Positions 1 to 13,900 of a DNA stretch of 64,000 nucleotides are shown piece by piece; position 1 is the first letter of the stretch, and every line of letters begins with the position of its first letter. The notes below the pieces were generated by a model, which was not told the origin of the DNA, made no database searches, and saw nothing but the letters and a program-made list of their open reading frames with translations. The DNA comes from Antedon bifida (taxonomy: Eukaryota; Echinodermata; Crinoidea; Comatulida; Antedonidae). The translations under genes were made by a program, and so were the position numbers. The stretch lies in assembly GCA_963402885.1 (NCBI GenBank), contig OY727096.1, positions 11,017,820 to 11,081,819 on the forward strand, written 5' to 3'.

Positions 1-2854
1 TTACAACTTGCTCACATCACAGATTGCAGATATTTTGAACACACGCTGCAAACTCAATCCTTTAGGTAGGCATACTTGTGAAGTTACTATTATATATCCT
101 GTACACTAATAATGTATTAGTACATCAAACAACCATCAGTACACAATATTGAATCTGTACTCTTTGTCAATTGACTGCAAAAGTGAGAGATTTGTGTATG
201 ATCATGTGTTCATAGTAGTGCCATAAATTGCATTTCCAAACAATGATTATTTTGATTATTAACAAATACTAGTAGTCATGAAGATTCTATCGTACATAGT
301 ACAGTACTTAAAATCTAAGCCAACAGGCTTCGGGTTACTTATTGCTAATGTTAATTTTATTTACACCAAATACTAAAAATAAAAAGATTACTGGATGTTT
401 TTGTTTTGTTTTACATAGCTTCTACAAGTGGCTGTGTTATCAATACATGTGGTTGGGTCAAAGGTGATGGATATAAATGCATCACTCATGCAGCACAAGC
501 ATTTGAAGGTAATGAACAATAGTTCAAATTAAATCTTACAAGTTGTAGTGTTATCCCAGGTTTCTGAATGTTCACAGTACTGTAACATTTTGAACCTCTA
601 TCCATGACACTCTCCTTAAATTTATAAGCCCAGAAACCTCTAGTCTCTTAGTCCAACACTAACTATATTTAAAATCAGGTAATATAATAATTGTTATTAT
701 GTTATTTATAATTAAAACATTCTTATTTTAGTTGATGTAATTGTTGTACTTGATCAAGAAAGATTATACAATGAATTAGTTAGAGACATGCCATCTTTTG
801 TAAAGGTGGTGCTTCAGCCTAAATCAGGAGGGGTAAGTAAGTAAAATGGAAATGAGAAAATGAGTGCAATATGACTCATGTTAAAAACTGTAGTAACCAC
901 TTTCTAAAAATATTTTATTTATCCTCTTAAATCCTCTTATTTTTAAATAATAAAAACACCCAAGAAATGTTAATATAAACCTTAATGAATTATTGAAATA
1001 AAACCATTTTATATACCTGTTTCACATCTGCATACATTGTTACAACTTGTATGTAACAAGGTTTGATCTCTTGACGTTTTCACACACGCATACGCGAACC
1101 ATGTGAAATCTTGTTGCGCTGTGAAAAGTGAAGTGAAGAGGTGAATCATCTGCATAAAAAAGTTAAATTTAAATTTTCAGTAATGAACTTAATATTCGAA
1201 TGCTCTTGATTGATAAATCCAAATAATATACAGGTAATTGTATAATATTAATTTGACGGAATTCAGAATCTCTTTTTGATTGCTGATTGCTGAATAAATA
1301 AATACATTTATTTGTATACAATTAATTTGTATTGTATTGCAGACTGTGGACAGATCACAAACATTCCGTAGAACAACTAGGGATGACCGAGTGAGGGAAT
1401 ACTTCTATGGATTCAGAAATTGTTTTTATCCTCATTCTTTTGATGTGGATTTCGGTTCAGTTGAAATATATAAGATAGGAGGTATGGAATTGTTTATACT
1501 AAATAGTGTTGCCTTAAAGTCTTAAAATAAGGAAATTGAAAAGTGCATACTTTTGTGATTTGCTTTCGTTGTGGTGTTTGTTTTGTTTTTTATAGAGTCA
1601 ATTCGCCCCAAAAACTGGATGCTGTTGTGGTAGCTAAAAATTGTCTGACTGACAATCTGTTTACAATCTCCAGACAGTTTGGTTTCAGTCTGGAGAATTG
1701 ACTGTACTGCCATACGGTTTAAATAAATGCACATTTAAATAATGCAAGTTTTTGAGGACATTTCATTCTCTAAAACTACATGGGTAATTCGGTTTATTCT
1801 TCTAGCACCAGCTGTACCAAACTCTTGTCTTCCAATTGGTATGACGCCAGAAGACAACCAGACAAAACTTGTACCAGTCCAGCCAAGTAAGTTTGGTATT
1901 CTGATTAATAGACAATATTGAATGGCATTGTGTATAGGCTGACAACACAATTTATTGGTTCATTTTGAATTATTTGCTGTTCAGTATTAGTTCTATTGCA
2001 TGGTAAAGTTCTATTTGATAGTACTATTACATGGTAGCTTTTTGTAAAATTGGGTAAAAAGAACCAGGATGGTAACTTGCGCATTCCAAAACCAACCTGT
2101 AGTGTGTAACGTCTATTAACTGTTCTACTTAACGAAATCAGAGCACTGCCTTTTTTAATGTCCTAGCCTTCGACATTGATTCACTGAAGCCTTGAGTAAA
2201 GGATATCTTGAACAATAAGATGGTGCTGATTTTTGTTTTTTTCTTTACAGATAAAAATTTAGTACATCACATTCTTAGTTTAAGCTCAGCAAAATCTCGT
2301 GAAGATGACTTGGTCACTGCCAATGTAGTAGGATTCATATGCATGTAAGTCAAATTGAAATTCAATTTCAATTTAAAATATTTATTTAAAAAGGGAATTT
2401 GTAAAATAAGAAAAGCAAAAATGACCCATGGGACATGATTACATAGCAACTCTTTTCACCCTTGGAATGGTATGGTGGAACCACAGAGAGATCAAATTGA
2501 TTAATTTCATCATTGGATCTCCATAGCATACATACATTTTAAGGCAATGAGAATGTATATTTATGTATCAGAAGTTTTACACTTTTACTACCAGAGCTAT
2601 TGTTCTTGTGTGGCAAAGACATAGAGGCCACTACAATTATTAACATAGTTTCTATGGAAACAAACAAACACTAGAGGTTGCAATCTAAATGTTACTGAAA
2701 TTACGAGTCATTTATTGGTTTACATTATTTTTTTTTTTGTAGAACAAATGTTGATATTGAAAGAGGTACATTTACAGTACTGTCTCCGGCACCAAGACCT
2801 TTACCTCAGCGTTACTTATTGTTAAGTGATGTCCGTTTTATGGACATAAAGTGA
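1..2854 (+). CDS. CLP1: CLP1, polyribonucleotide 5'-hydroxyl kinase / pre-mRNA cleavage factor II subunit (3' half)
   Basis: Seven exons in one frame: 1-65 (codons from base 2), 419-508, 732-832, 1343-1481, 1806-1886, 2251-2344 and 2743-2854 (TGA 2852-2854), all with GT-AG borders and matching phases. About 226 residues are visible, the C-terminal half of a protein that is about 425 aa in human. Recognisable stretches are [55 protein letters not shown] and the end RFMDIK. CLP1 works in the nucleus in mRNA 3'-end cleavage and with the tRNA splicing endonuclease; the family phosphorylates RNA 5'-hydroxyls. The P-loop lies in the N-terminal half, outside the window, so kinase competence cannot be judged. 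No frame breaks are seen in the visible part. Confidence 0.95.
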
Positions 2855-3173
2855 AATCATTTGAGCACAAGCTGTGTGACTTGAAGATGTAATTTACAGA
2901 TTGTCTCTCCTGTTGTTGTTACATGGAGTAACTGAAAAGAGAAACCAAGAGATAAAGCTGCATTTTTGGTTGATTGTATCATCATCTGTGTTCACTTATA
3001 ATTCAGTACAGGTAGATAAACCGATATTGCTGCGTCATTTAGGCCTACCTGTATTTTGATAGTATTGGATATAATTTATGTTTCAGATTGGCATCAAGAC
3101 TTGTAATAACTCCATGTCACTTAATGATATAAATGAAATGCAGAGATGTGGATGAATTTTAAGAGATTTTTTT

Positions 3174-3179
3174 AATAAA
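3174..3179 (+). promoter_or_regulatory. Polyadenylation signal of CLP1
   Basis: AATAAA about 320 bases after the CLP1 stop codon, followed by AT/GT-rich sequence. It is the first canonical hexamer downstream of the stop and would give a short 3' UTR. Confidence 0.6.
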
Positions 3180-4497
3180 ATGCAGTAACAAAATGAGTTT
3201 TTCTATGTATTTCATTTTGTATATGTACGGTCAGTCAGTTGAGCTGATCAAAATGTTCATTCACTTCTTTGTTAGCTCTCTTAACTTGATTTTATCCCGA
3301 AAAATCTGGTTTTGGTTAAATCAATTTGTCAGCAAAAGCTGAATCAGATTGAAATGCGGGATTGTTCTGACCAATCAGAAATCCGAATTCCTTTCTTCTA
3401 TAGTTCTTTCAGAACAACATTTTTTTAACGATATCTAAAGTTGGGCTGATCCCACCTCCTTATTGTGTAGGATTCAGATTCTAATGGACCAATCCAACGG
3501 AGTGGATTGTCTAACGCATTTTTACTTCGATGTATGCCTAGGATTTAAAGATTTGGAGTGGAGTTGTGGCTTGGTGGTTATAATGCTTTGCTACCAATCC
3601 AATCAAGTCCTGTCATATGTCCGGAATTTGCAACTCCACTTCCAAAGACTTATGTAGATATCATCTTGTGTATACGTTTGTCTTGTGAACAGGATTGCCA
3701 CCTTTGAGAGAAGGATAGTGATTGAGTTCACTTGTGGTTATCCTTGGCAATTTGCCTAAAATTGAATGAGAAAGATGTTCAATGGCCAATATTGAATTAT
3801 TCGCCATATGTACTTAATGACTAAACATAATTATTGTATTTTGTCCTTTTCGCTAATGGATGCATACTGTACAATCTTGGAAAACACAACCGCTAATTTT
3901 AGTTTTATTTTTATATTTTATACACACATGAAAGCGTTTTGTTACCGAAACTTTTTGTTCCCTTTTGTACTTTTTTGAAAGCAAAACATTGGAAAACTTC
4001 TCAGAAATAAAGTTTTAACTTAACTGCTAAAAAGCGTAATGACCGAGGTCTACTTTAAATTCACGGTTACCATGTAGTAACTATGCGAGTGCCGCTTACA
4101 TTGACAAATAGCCTATTATCCCCGAAGACCAAACTTTCTAACATCCCTCTCCACAAATGATATAGTCCACGAACATGGAAGAGTATTGCCTGAATAAAGA
4201 CCTTACAGTGTTGCGGTTATAAAAAAAAAATACTGGGATTGCTACTTTTCGCGTTACATCTCGCTCTTCGAGGAGATTGGGCTAGGTTTATCCGGTAAGC
4301 TGGCACGAAATAGACTCGGCAATCGCGTGCTTTAGTAGTTGCCTTTATGGATGAAGGGCATGAAGGACATTGCTAGTTTTCGACAAATGATCTGGTGTGC
4401 GTCGTAAGTAGTTCGATGTACAGGTAACATAATATAAACACTATAAATATATAATACAATACAACCAATAGACAATTGCTAAGAAAGAATTTGTTAT
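3180..4497. other. Spacer between the convergent CLP1 and LDLa-WAP genes
   Basis: No coding exon could be supported. Apart from one tRNA-like repeat near 3.56-3.64 kb, it is ordinary AT-rich sequence. CLP1 (+) and the next gene (-) end toward each other here. Confidence 0.6.
3555..3643 (+). repeat. tRNA-like (SINE-type) fragment with complementary flanks
   Basis: A Pol III box A-like TGGCTTGGTGG near 3567 is followed by a box B-like AATCAAGTCC near 3601. The piece is bracketed by GGAGTGGAGTTG (3555-3566) and its near reverse complement (3631-3643). This suggests a degraded tRNA-derived SINE head or a small fold-back. It lacks a convincing cloverleaf, so it is not called a tRNA gene. Confidence 0.3.
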
Positions 4498-4503
4498 TTT
4501 ATT
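4498..4503 (-). promoter_or_regulatory. Polyadenylation signal of the LDLa-WAP gene
   Basis: AATAAA on the minus strand (TTTATT on plus), about 105 bases downstream of the stop codon at 4607-4609. Confidence 0.5.
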
Positions 4504-4606
4504 GAGGTATTTCAAAGACCATACTAATACCATTCTTGATACAATATGCAATAAGTTTGTGTCTTTTGCATAAATTTCGAGTTATCGGTTAGATTCAATT
4601 AATGTT

Positions 4607-7600
4607 CTAGTTATCGTTAGATCTTAATAGCTGTCCCCATCTCGATATCGTTCTTTTAAATTCCTCGTCCTTTTCTTGTTTTTTATTCTCAATCCTTTTT
4701 CTGTGTGGTCTTTTAGAATATGTATTAACAGGTCGCCCAACATTAACGTTTGATGGTGATGACTGATAACCAGGTCGTGAACCAGTGTTAGTCGGGTAAT
4801 CGTTTACAACGTTCTGTGGGGGCTCTGGCGTTTCAGGTACTTTAGTTGTAGTTGCTTGGTAACGAACAGGTGGTGGATGGTATGGAGCAGGTGGTGGATG
4901 GTACGGCGAAGCTGGTGCTCCATAATGCTCATGGTTTTTAAGGTCTGTAATCTCAGTTTGCAGTATTCCGAGCTCAACTAGAACGTCCGAGACTAAAATA
5001 AAGTAACGTTTTAATTAAAATTAAGACTAGATTACCAATCACATTGCATTAGTAGTAATTCAATCCGGTAAATATATGTGAAAGCAACCTTTAGTGTATT
5101 GGTATATACAGACAATTTTTATTTTAGTCACGTCACCAGGATTTGTTTATTGGTGGTGAAAGTTTAATTACTAAATAAAAATGACTACACAGTAATCTAT
5201 AGTTATTCAAGTTTATAACAATGAAAACTGGATGTCCTGTTTGAATCTGAAGCTAATCACGGCATCTTACACGGTGCCTCAAGTTTTGATTCAGTTTTTT
5301 TAAATATTTAAAAGGGAACTTACCTGTTCTTTCCAACCAATCAAAACGGTTATCCAGTGAAGAAAGTTGACCTTTGACTTGTTCTAACTCTTTTTCTATT
5401 TTGTCGGTGTTGATTTCTTCAACCTCATTGGTTGGTTGATTGAATGGTTCTGCGCACACTTTACCACATCCGTTACTGCAGCATTTTTCTTTATGTGGAC
5501 AATCTGAATCTTCGAGACACAAATCTGTACACCTTTGTGCGCCATAAGGTGAGCTCAGCACAGGGCATTCACCATCTTTAACTGGAGTCAAATATAAAGA
5601 AGTTAAAGTTTGTATACATCGCATTTCATATAAACAAATCGTGTAATCTTTGTCACGACTGACATTTAAATATGATTTAGCGATTTGGGACCGTATCGAG
5701 AAGAATATTATAGTCTTAGTAGTATAGTATAATATTATTAGTTGGAATAATAATAATGACCCATGTTCCAAACCCATAATATTACATTACATTCCTGGTT
5801 TTGTTTCACGAAAATATCCTTTCCTATTGTATGGCCAAGCGCTTAAACTTACCAAAAGGTTCCGGTGGGAAAATTGGATGAACACACTCTTTTCCACAAC
5901 CATTGAAGCAGCATCTTTTCTCATTTTGGCAGTCCTCATCGGTATCACATCCATATACACAAAGACCTATTGTACCAGCTGGCACATTTGGACATTCTCC
6001 AACAATTGGCTCTAGATTATTAAATTGAATATTTAATAAAAATTCAAGATGTATGTTCCCCAAAAAAACCATGAAATAAAGGTTAATCAAATCAGACTTT
6101 GAATAAAGAACAAAAAACAATGATTTCATACACGGTTAAATTTAACCAATAACTCATTATTTGACTTTTTCGCTTTAACTTAACATTTTCTAGAATGAAT
6201 TTTTGGTCAAAATGAAAATCTATTATGTGACATTACAAAGCCATATTAAACAAAACATTTCAAAAAATTATTTTTTCACGGGAAAAATATTTTTAATAGA
6301 AAATACTACAAGAATGTGAATAGGTTAACGAGTTAATTACTAGAAAAAGCATAGAATAGAATCGACATTTCAGAACCATCGTGGAGCTTATGTTTGAAAA
6401 CACAGACATACTAATATAATACTAATTAACATCATCTTCCTTTGATTTGAATCAGTTTTTTGTGTATATCTGCCAAGAAACCAATTATTATTAACTTAAT
6501 CAATCAAATCTGAATGTAAACCATTAAAAATTACCTGGGGTGCATACATCTACAAACTCATCACTGCCGTCAGTACAATCTTTGTGCTTGTCGCACACAA
6601 ACTGATTTGACAGACATTCTCCAGACACGCACTGAAAACAATAATGAAACGTGTTGGCAAAGTAACCAACATTGTGGGTTTTAAGATATTGTTGCCTTTA
6701 GTCCGTTTATATATATATGTATCTTTTAATCGGATTTGCTGACAACCGACATTTCTTTGTTTTTTAACGAAGACAAATACAGTTTCTTGTATCTTGTAAC
6801 CAGGTTTGACATTTAAGGTTGTTTTTATAGCAGCTAATTCTGAGAATGAACAATGATAAGAGTACAATAACATGAGAGAAATACCATTTTACCTTAAATT
6901 GATCTTCAGTGCATTTACATCCAACTTCATCAGCCCTAGAAGTCCCACAATCAAAGAGACCATTACACTGGACAGAAGCAAGTAGACATGTTCCGTCTGG
7001 GCAAAGGAAATTATTCGGAGGACCACATGTGAAAGGGCAACCCTCTTCATCGTCTCCATTTGGACACTGTGGAGTACCATCACACACCTGGAGAGGTGTA
7101 AGGCAAATACGGACGGGAGAGTTGCAATCGAATTCCAAATCCTCGCATTCGCATTGTGTTGTCTCGTCATCTGAGCAGTGAACCGTTCCGTCACAGACGA
7201 GTGTCTGTGCTATACATGTGCCATCACTGCATTCAAATTGATCTTGTGTACATCCACATTCAGACTCGTCGTCTCCATTAGGACAATCTTCTACTAATCC
7301 ATCGCATACAAATGAGTTTGGAATGCATTTTGAGTATCCTTTACATCGGTACTGGTCAGAGTCACAAGATTCGCAGTCATGCTCGTCTTCACCACTGTAC
7401 CCGCAATCTTTGTTCCCATCACATAGCTATAAACAAAATTAATAGCCTATATAAACATTCTTCAATATCACCATAACAAAACACTTTTTATATACAAAAT
7501 AAAATGTGTTGGTTCTTAGTTTTTTGCAGACAGTCGTGATTCTATTATCGAATATACCAGTAGCCCTACGTTTCTATTCCGCAAGATTAGAGAAGATCAG

Positions 7601-9889
7601 ATGATGTGTGTGTATGGAAGCTGAATGAATTGGTTGATGGAAATCTAGAGGGAAACAAACAACTCGCATGGCACATAAGTAAAAGTTCATCTGAAAGGTG
7701 GTTGACCATTTATTCCATCCCACTGTTTAAGGATTAATTACTTACCTTATCACGTGGAATGCATATACCACTATCACATTTAAATTCGCCGCTAGTGCAG
7801 GCGCACCATTGGTGTTCGTCCTCACCACCCTCGCATTCTGGGTAACCATTGCATACAGAGCTCTCTGGAATGCAAGTGTCATCGTTGCATTTAAACTGCT
7901 GAGCTGTACAGGATTTACAGTTCACTTCGTCATCCGAGTGGTAACAGTCATATTGACCATCGCACTGCCATTCAATGTTAATGCACGATCCACTCTGTAG
8001 ATTAGACATAACATAATCCATCAGTAATGGTAATATTAGTATGTGACATAAAACTAATCGATAGAACATTCCATGGACGAGCTCCTAATCGGGATTGTTT
8101 CAGATTTAGGAATACACATATCAAAGAATAAATTGATGCGTGTTTTAAATAAGCAGTTCTCACATTAAACCACGGCATATGTGATACCACAAACACTATC
8201 ATTTAAAGCGTCCTGTCAATTTAAAATAACGAAAACGAATTATATATGTTTTCATTCAACTAATATAACGAAGACATCAGGGATAAAGCTGGGCTGGTTT
8301 GAAAAGCGAAGAATAAACAATAATCATCTAAATGAAATTGAAAATGTGAATTCAATTATATTTTATGTTAAATTAAATGATTATTAATATTAGAACAAAA
8401 ATAACAGATCAAAACCCTACCTTGCACTTAAGCTCATTTTCTTTGCATTGCCTGTTGTCACACAGACTATCTTCTTCATCATCACCCGCCGGGCAGTCAC
8501 TCACCATATCGCAAGCCCAAGATCTTTCAATACAGTCACCATTATCACACGCAAACTGATCATCTTTACAAACGTTCAAATTACAGGCGGATTCGTCCTT
8601 AAATACAAAAAAATAAACAAAAGTATTGGAGATGTATGTCCCCCAGAAACATTTTTTCACTTATAAAATTACAATTACCCCACTAGCTAGCAGCCAATTA
8701 AAATATTTTTTGCTTTAAGTTACAGTTTTTTCAGGTAAAATTGTAATTTTTGTTCATATATATCTTTAATGTATTGTCGCACAGGTAAATAAATATGTGT
8801 TTGGGATCCAATTTTTGATCAAAGTAGATAACTATTATGCGACATCAGAATGGCATATTCAACCAAAACATTTTTAAGAATAATTTTTCAGGGAGACACT
8901 ACATCTTTTTAAAAAAATGTTGTAAAATTTAGCACTAACATAATTGTGTTATTGATTTGATTTGGTTATTGAAAACATTAATTATTTCCCGCTTGTTCGT
9001 TTTTCTGTAATGTTCAAGTTATCCCGATTCTATTTATGTATATTTTTATGATGTCACAATAGCCGATTCAAATCTCGAGTTACCTGTATCTTCAATATGA
9101 GCCGAAATAGTAAATAGTGCGCCCTCTGCAAGTATTTCAATTTTAATGATGCGCGTGATAAAAACGTGTAGTTTAGATGCTCATTGGTTAATACATTACC
9201 GTATTTTAATTTTCCAATGTTTAAAGGAACTAATGAATCAATGTTGCAATTTCTAGTGCATGTTTTCAATCAAATTAACACTTTCGTTTACCTCGCTTTC
9301 ACTGCAATCTGGTTCTCCATCACAAACATATTCTGTTGGCAGGCACTTGCTGTCGCCACAAGTAAATCCGTTACAATAACCTCGAAGATCTTTTATGAAA
9401 CACAAACACAATGTTACGTACTATTATAATTACGTGCTTTGTCACAAATATCTTTTTTTTTATATATTATTAATTTTAAATAGTAGGATCTAATTTGAAA
9501 ATTTAGGTTTTGAGTCTTTTAGCGTACATTTCTTTCTATTTTCAATTTTCATACAATAATTTTACATTAAATACCTTCTTCTTCACTCGACTGGCTTTTC
9601 TCAGATTTTATAGGTACCTAAAATAGAAAAACATTGTACATTAAGACTAGAGTTGGTAACTCATCACACTAGTCAGAACTGTATTGAATTTCCACTTCAC
9701 GCTTTCAAACTACCACGATTAAAGCCTCGGTGGCCGAATTGTAATGCTAATAAAAATTGTAAACGTACATAAAATATGCATGGAAAATACCTTTACCTCA
9801 ACTGTTTGTACAAAACACTCAGATATGCATATTAAACTTAGAAGACTCAGCAAAATAACTATCCGATGACTCCCAATGTTTAAAGCCAT
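4607..9889 (-). CDS. Secreted protein with ten LDLa repeats and two WAP domains
   Basis: Ten minus-strand exons with consistent phases: 9797-9889, 9575-9617, 9292-9389, 8421-8597, 7746-7994, 6893-7426, 6535-6631, 5853-6011, 5324-5581 and 4607-4992, giving 697 aa. The chosen start (9887-9889) opens a signal peptide ([17 protein letters not shown]); an in-frame upstream ATG at 9946 is possible. Ten LDL-receptor class A repeats follow, with six cysteines and the acidic DCxxGxDE calcium site, e.g. [14 protein letters not shown]. Two WAP four-disulfide domains (about residues 431-483 and 485-525) each keep eight cysteines with the CC pair ([22 protein letters not shown]). A short coiled coil follows ([16 protein letters not shown]), then a Pro/Tyr/His repeat ([12 protein letters not shown]) and a basic tail. 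There is no membrane segment, so it is probably extracellular. WAP domains are often protease inhibitors; the actual role is unknown. It pairs head-to-head with the next gene. Confidence 0.85.
6047..6292. mobile_element. MITE of the AGATGTATTG/TTAA family (degraded)
   Basis: The left end (AGATGTATGTTCCCC) and the following 60 bases resemble the left end of the 9.6-kb transposon at 21576. The right part, with a GGTCAAAATG segment and a GGGA...TTTTAA end, resembles its right end near 31.1 kb. It lies in an intron of the LDLa-WAP gene, directly before the first WAP exon. Confidence 0.6.
8630..8909. mobile_element. MITE of the AGATGTATTG/TTAA family
   Basis: It starts AGATGTATGTCCCCC and ends CACTACATCT before TTAA. 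The internal stretch with GCAGCCAATT and TACAGTTTTTTCAGG matches 31.0-31.18 kb of the large TTAA transposon. It lies in an intron of the LDLa-WAP gene, next to exon 8421-8597. Confidence 0.65.
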
Positions 9890-10346
9890 AACTACACACT
9901 GTTCTATAAGACGTGTGAGCAGCGTAGAGTGAATGAAGAAATGCACACTCTATCGTTGATGTTACCCGGCTTACTGAGTCGCCACGTATACATTCAGTAA
10001 CATCTAGTTTAATTTGCATAAACTTTTCCACCTGCATTGATTACGTAACTATGAATTGAAGCTCTTTAAGACAAACGTCTTAATTGTTTCTATTTTTTTC
10101 TAGTTTGTTATTCTCAATAAGTTCAATATAAGTCTCTCTCAAGTACTTTAAGAAATTAAAATATCACGGTACAGTTACCAGAGGTCATTAGGACCTACTG
10201 TATTGTTATTAAATATCTTGCCTTGGCCACAAATCCGTCATTACTACACATTGGAGTGGACGTCATGTAAATTAGTAATTTGCATAAACTGAAAACTAAG
10301 GCAATGCCCGACGGATGAAGACAATTTTATAGGTTGGAAAAAAACG
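9890..10346. promoter_or_regulatory. Shared upstream region of two head-to-head LDLa genes
   Basis: The two start codons are 457 bases apart and point away from each other, so this interval must hold both 5' UTRs and probably both promoters. No clear TATA box was found. From 10291 on, it is part of a 320-bp tandem duplication. A bidirectional promoter is an inference from spacing alone. Confidence 0.45.
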
Positions 10347-10930
10347 ATGTTTGAAACATGGGTATTGTTATACTTTATTGTAACTTTCAGTATTTTTATT
10401 CCGTCAAATCAGGAGGTAAGAAATCACATTTTGTTTTAATGGTTTTGTGACACAAGATAATCCTTAAATAACTAGGCCTAAGAGGCTACACGTCACCAGT
10501 GTCCTAGGCTCAAGCTTACTGTATGGAAGCACATCCGATAGGACAAGCCAACCAAGCCCAGTGGCATATCTATAATTTTTGGACCCCGAGATTTTACCGG
10601 AGAAATATAAGAAAACTAAGGCAATGCCCGACGGATGAAGACAATTTTATAGGTTGGAAAAAAACGATGTTTGAAACATGGGTATTGTTATACTTTATTG
10701 TAACTTTCAGTATTTTTATTCCGTCAAATCAGGAGGTAAGAAATCACATTTTGTTTTAATGGTTTTGTGACACAAGATAATCCTTAAATAACTAGGCCTA
10801 AGAGGCTACACGTCACCAGTGTCCTAGGCTCAAGCTTACTGTATGGAAGCACATCCGATAGGACAAGCCAACCAAGCCCAGTGGCATATCTATAATTTTT
10901 GGACCCCGAGATTTTACCGGAGAAATATGC
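10291..10930 (+). repeat. Perfect 320-bp tandem duplication carrying a signal-peptide exon
   Basis: 10291-10610 and 10611-10930 match at every position except the last two bases. Each unit holds the 5' leader, the start codon (10347 or 10667), the 23-codon signal-peptide exon, its donor site (after 10415 or 10735) and about 190 bases of intron. The identity suggests a very recent duplication or an assembly duplication. Confidence 0.9.
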
Positions 10931-13900
10931 ATGAAGGATATATGATATTTGCGCATTCAGAAGCCTCAGATAGTAAATTAACTTTTGAGCCATACTTACT
11001 GATAATCCAAATGCTATATTCCAGTTTGTTAAATTAGAGAGAGGAAAGGCATCACACAAGAATAACCTAAACACAGAAGAAAATATTGAAGGTATTGGTA
11101 TTATTTTACTTCCCCGTGTAATTTGTCTTCTCAGTGCAGTAAACGCACTTTCTCACTCATTTTTTCCCCTCTCGTCTTCATTTTATACAATATTGTATTA
11201 ACATGCATATAACCTAGCATTATTGTGTCCGTCAAGAGATGAGATCAATTTCATCTAGCTACGAGTATATTCCTTATGGCCAGGAATTGATGTGATTAGC
11301 TTTTCACGATGCGCAATTAATAATTACGCAGTCTACACGCGATTTCATGAAATCACGTTTGTAATCATATCTTCATAAGTATATGTATCATAATTAAACC
11401 GAATCATGGCCATGAGTGCGCATATTGTTGTGCACTGCTCGTTAAACGTTATTGCGCACTCTTTCTGCACGATTTCAGTTTTACAACCTTTCTTTAGCAT
11501 CATCATCATATTTTATACACTTTTCAACTTGAAATCGCGTTATACGAGCACTTCAAAATGACAGGCACGTGTAGGCTGAAAAATGGTGAAAATAAGCTTA
11601 TTTTTAAAATTAATATAGACCCTATTTTTCATTTCATTTTGCTGTGTGTCTTTCAAGTGTATGTATCATATTTATGATTTATGAAAATAAGAGAGAAAAG
11701 GTTGATGACGTCATCATTAATTACATATTAAAGATGTATTGTCCCTTTGTCAAATTCCAAAAAAAAAAAAGATTTCGAAAAAAAGTCGGTCATTTTGAAG
11801 TATCATAATAGTTACTAACTTTCACCAAAAATTAGTCGAAAAAAAAATCATTTAACTGAAATACAGACGTTTTTTGGTGCAAAAAATAACTTTGACTTCC
11901 AGTCAAAGTTTTCGATCAAAACATATCTCATAATGCAACGTGCTTATTTGGCTACTCTGTATGCATAATCATAAAACTTCCTCGCGATCTGTGTGAAAAC
12001 ACCTTCTCAACAGTGACGAGTTGTAAACAATCTTAATTAGCATCATGCATAATGTATACTCATGGTTTTAAATCTTTATTTACTTTCACTCGCGACGATT
12101 TTCCAGACGAAACTTAATCAAATTAATTTAGCTGTTAATTACGTAAAATTTTTGTTTTTGGCTCGAATTTTCAACTTAAAGTGAATAACTTTAATAGTAC
12201 TTTGATATGGCCAATTTAAATTTAGAATATTTTGATCTTCATTTTTTTGTGTTTCATGGGACAATACATCTTTAAATAAGACATTTTAATTTCGGCAATC
12301 AAACAAACTATGACACTTTCTTAGATTGGATTGGATTTTTTTAAATGTCAAAGTAAAACATTATGATCCATTGCGGTATGTAATAATCTATCTGCACCAA
12401 AGTGTTTATCTTTCTTTAACTTTTAGGTTTGTATAATGGCTCGGTGGTCTGTGTTCGCGTCTTATAGCATCTGAGGTACCGAGATCGAGTCTCAAATTGG
12501 CAAACGAAACGAAATAATATTTTATTTGGTTATATCTGTATTTTTTGTTCAATTTTATTTCTTAGTGTATAAATTATACGCTTGATTTATAATGAAATCT
12601 AGAAAAAAAATGTTGTCTTTATTATTATGTAACGAGGGTGGTTTATGAATTTTGATCGGGCTGTTTTATTCAAGTGACTCGATGTGATACCGGATATTGT
12701 ATTTGCGCTACCAAGATCCTATCTTTATCTTTCATATATTATAAATAATTAAAGATCATGACAAAATCAATGCATATAGCCTAGTATAATTCGTCTTATT
12801 GACAAATTCAATCTAGTTTTAGGTTAATGTTATGATATATTTGGAATCCTCAGTATCACAATGGCGGCCATTTTGTTTTTCACATTTTAAGGGTGAAGAT
12901 CTAAAAATTGAGCCGGGTAAACAGCAGATTTGGATTAAGCACCCCAAAATTACCCTAAAACACATATTTTTTCGCTTTTAACACGAAATGCCTACAGCAT
13001 CTTATTAGAGTGGAAATATGAATATCTGGACTAGTCTAATATACGTTTGACGTCATTTCATTTATTTATGTTGGATTTTCAGGGCGCTTATTCCATGGAT
13101 GCATTAACAGTTTTCGATGCCATGATGGATCATGTATTCTTAAACATTTTGTTTGTGATGGTATTCCTGGAGACTGCTTACATAACGAAGTGAGTTTTGT
13201 TTTCTAGATTTTCACCATTGATTGTTTGTTTAGGTCATCTTTTTTTTTTGTAAAACTGCTGTATATCAACAGTAGGCTATTGCTTAATACATAAAAGACA
13301 ATAGAGACAATGATTAGCGTTTACATTTAGCCACATCAAAAGAGTCATAATTTTACTATTTAAATATCAAATACCACAGTTAAATAATCAGATTATTTTA
13401 AATATGACGTCAAGGCCTACGTAGGCCTACTATATTTTTGTAGGCTGCTACATATTGTGTATTTGACGTTTTCGGCATGACCGCCATATCAGTGCGTGAA
13501 ATAAATGCATTCATTCATTCATTACGGGTAGACCTATGGATATTGTCATTCATCCAGGTAGTACGTTTAAAAAGAGATAAATATAATCCAGGATTAGATT
13601 TATCTCTTTCTAAACATTTATTCACTGGAAACATCATTCTGCCTGTACCAAACGTCATATAATTAATTTCTTGTATTTTCAGGATGAACATAATTGCCAT
13701 CAACACACGTGTGACGTAGATGAGTTTAAGTGTAACAATGGTAAATGTATTTCCTCTCATTGGCACTGTGATGGAGTCTTTGATTGTGATGACCATGAAG
13801 ACGAGGGTCATGAATGCAAACATTCGACATGTGAAGAAGATGAATTTCAATGTCAGTTAGGTGAGTCCGATCCAGTTTGAACATTATTTTAAAATTATTT

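Noticed and set aside
6889..7194. Other-frame open frames over the LDLa exons (both strands)
   Set aside because: They are shadows of the real exon 6893-7426, which alone carries the cysteine spacing of LDLa repeats and is bounded by in-phase splice sites.
10784..11074. 96-codon minus-strand open frame and plus-strand frames starting MEAHPIGQ
   Set aside because: They cross the 320-bp duplication and intron; the plus-strand frame simply occurs twice because of the duplication.
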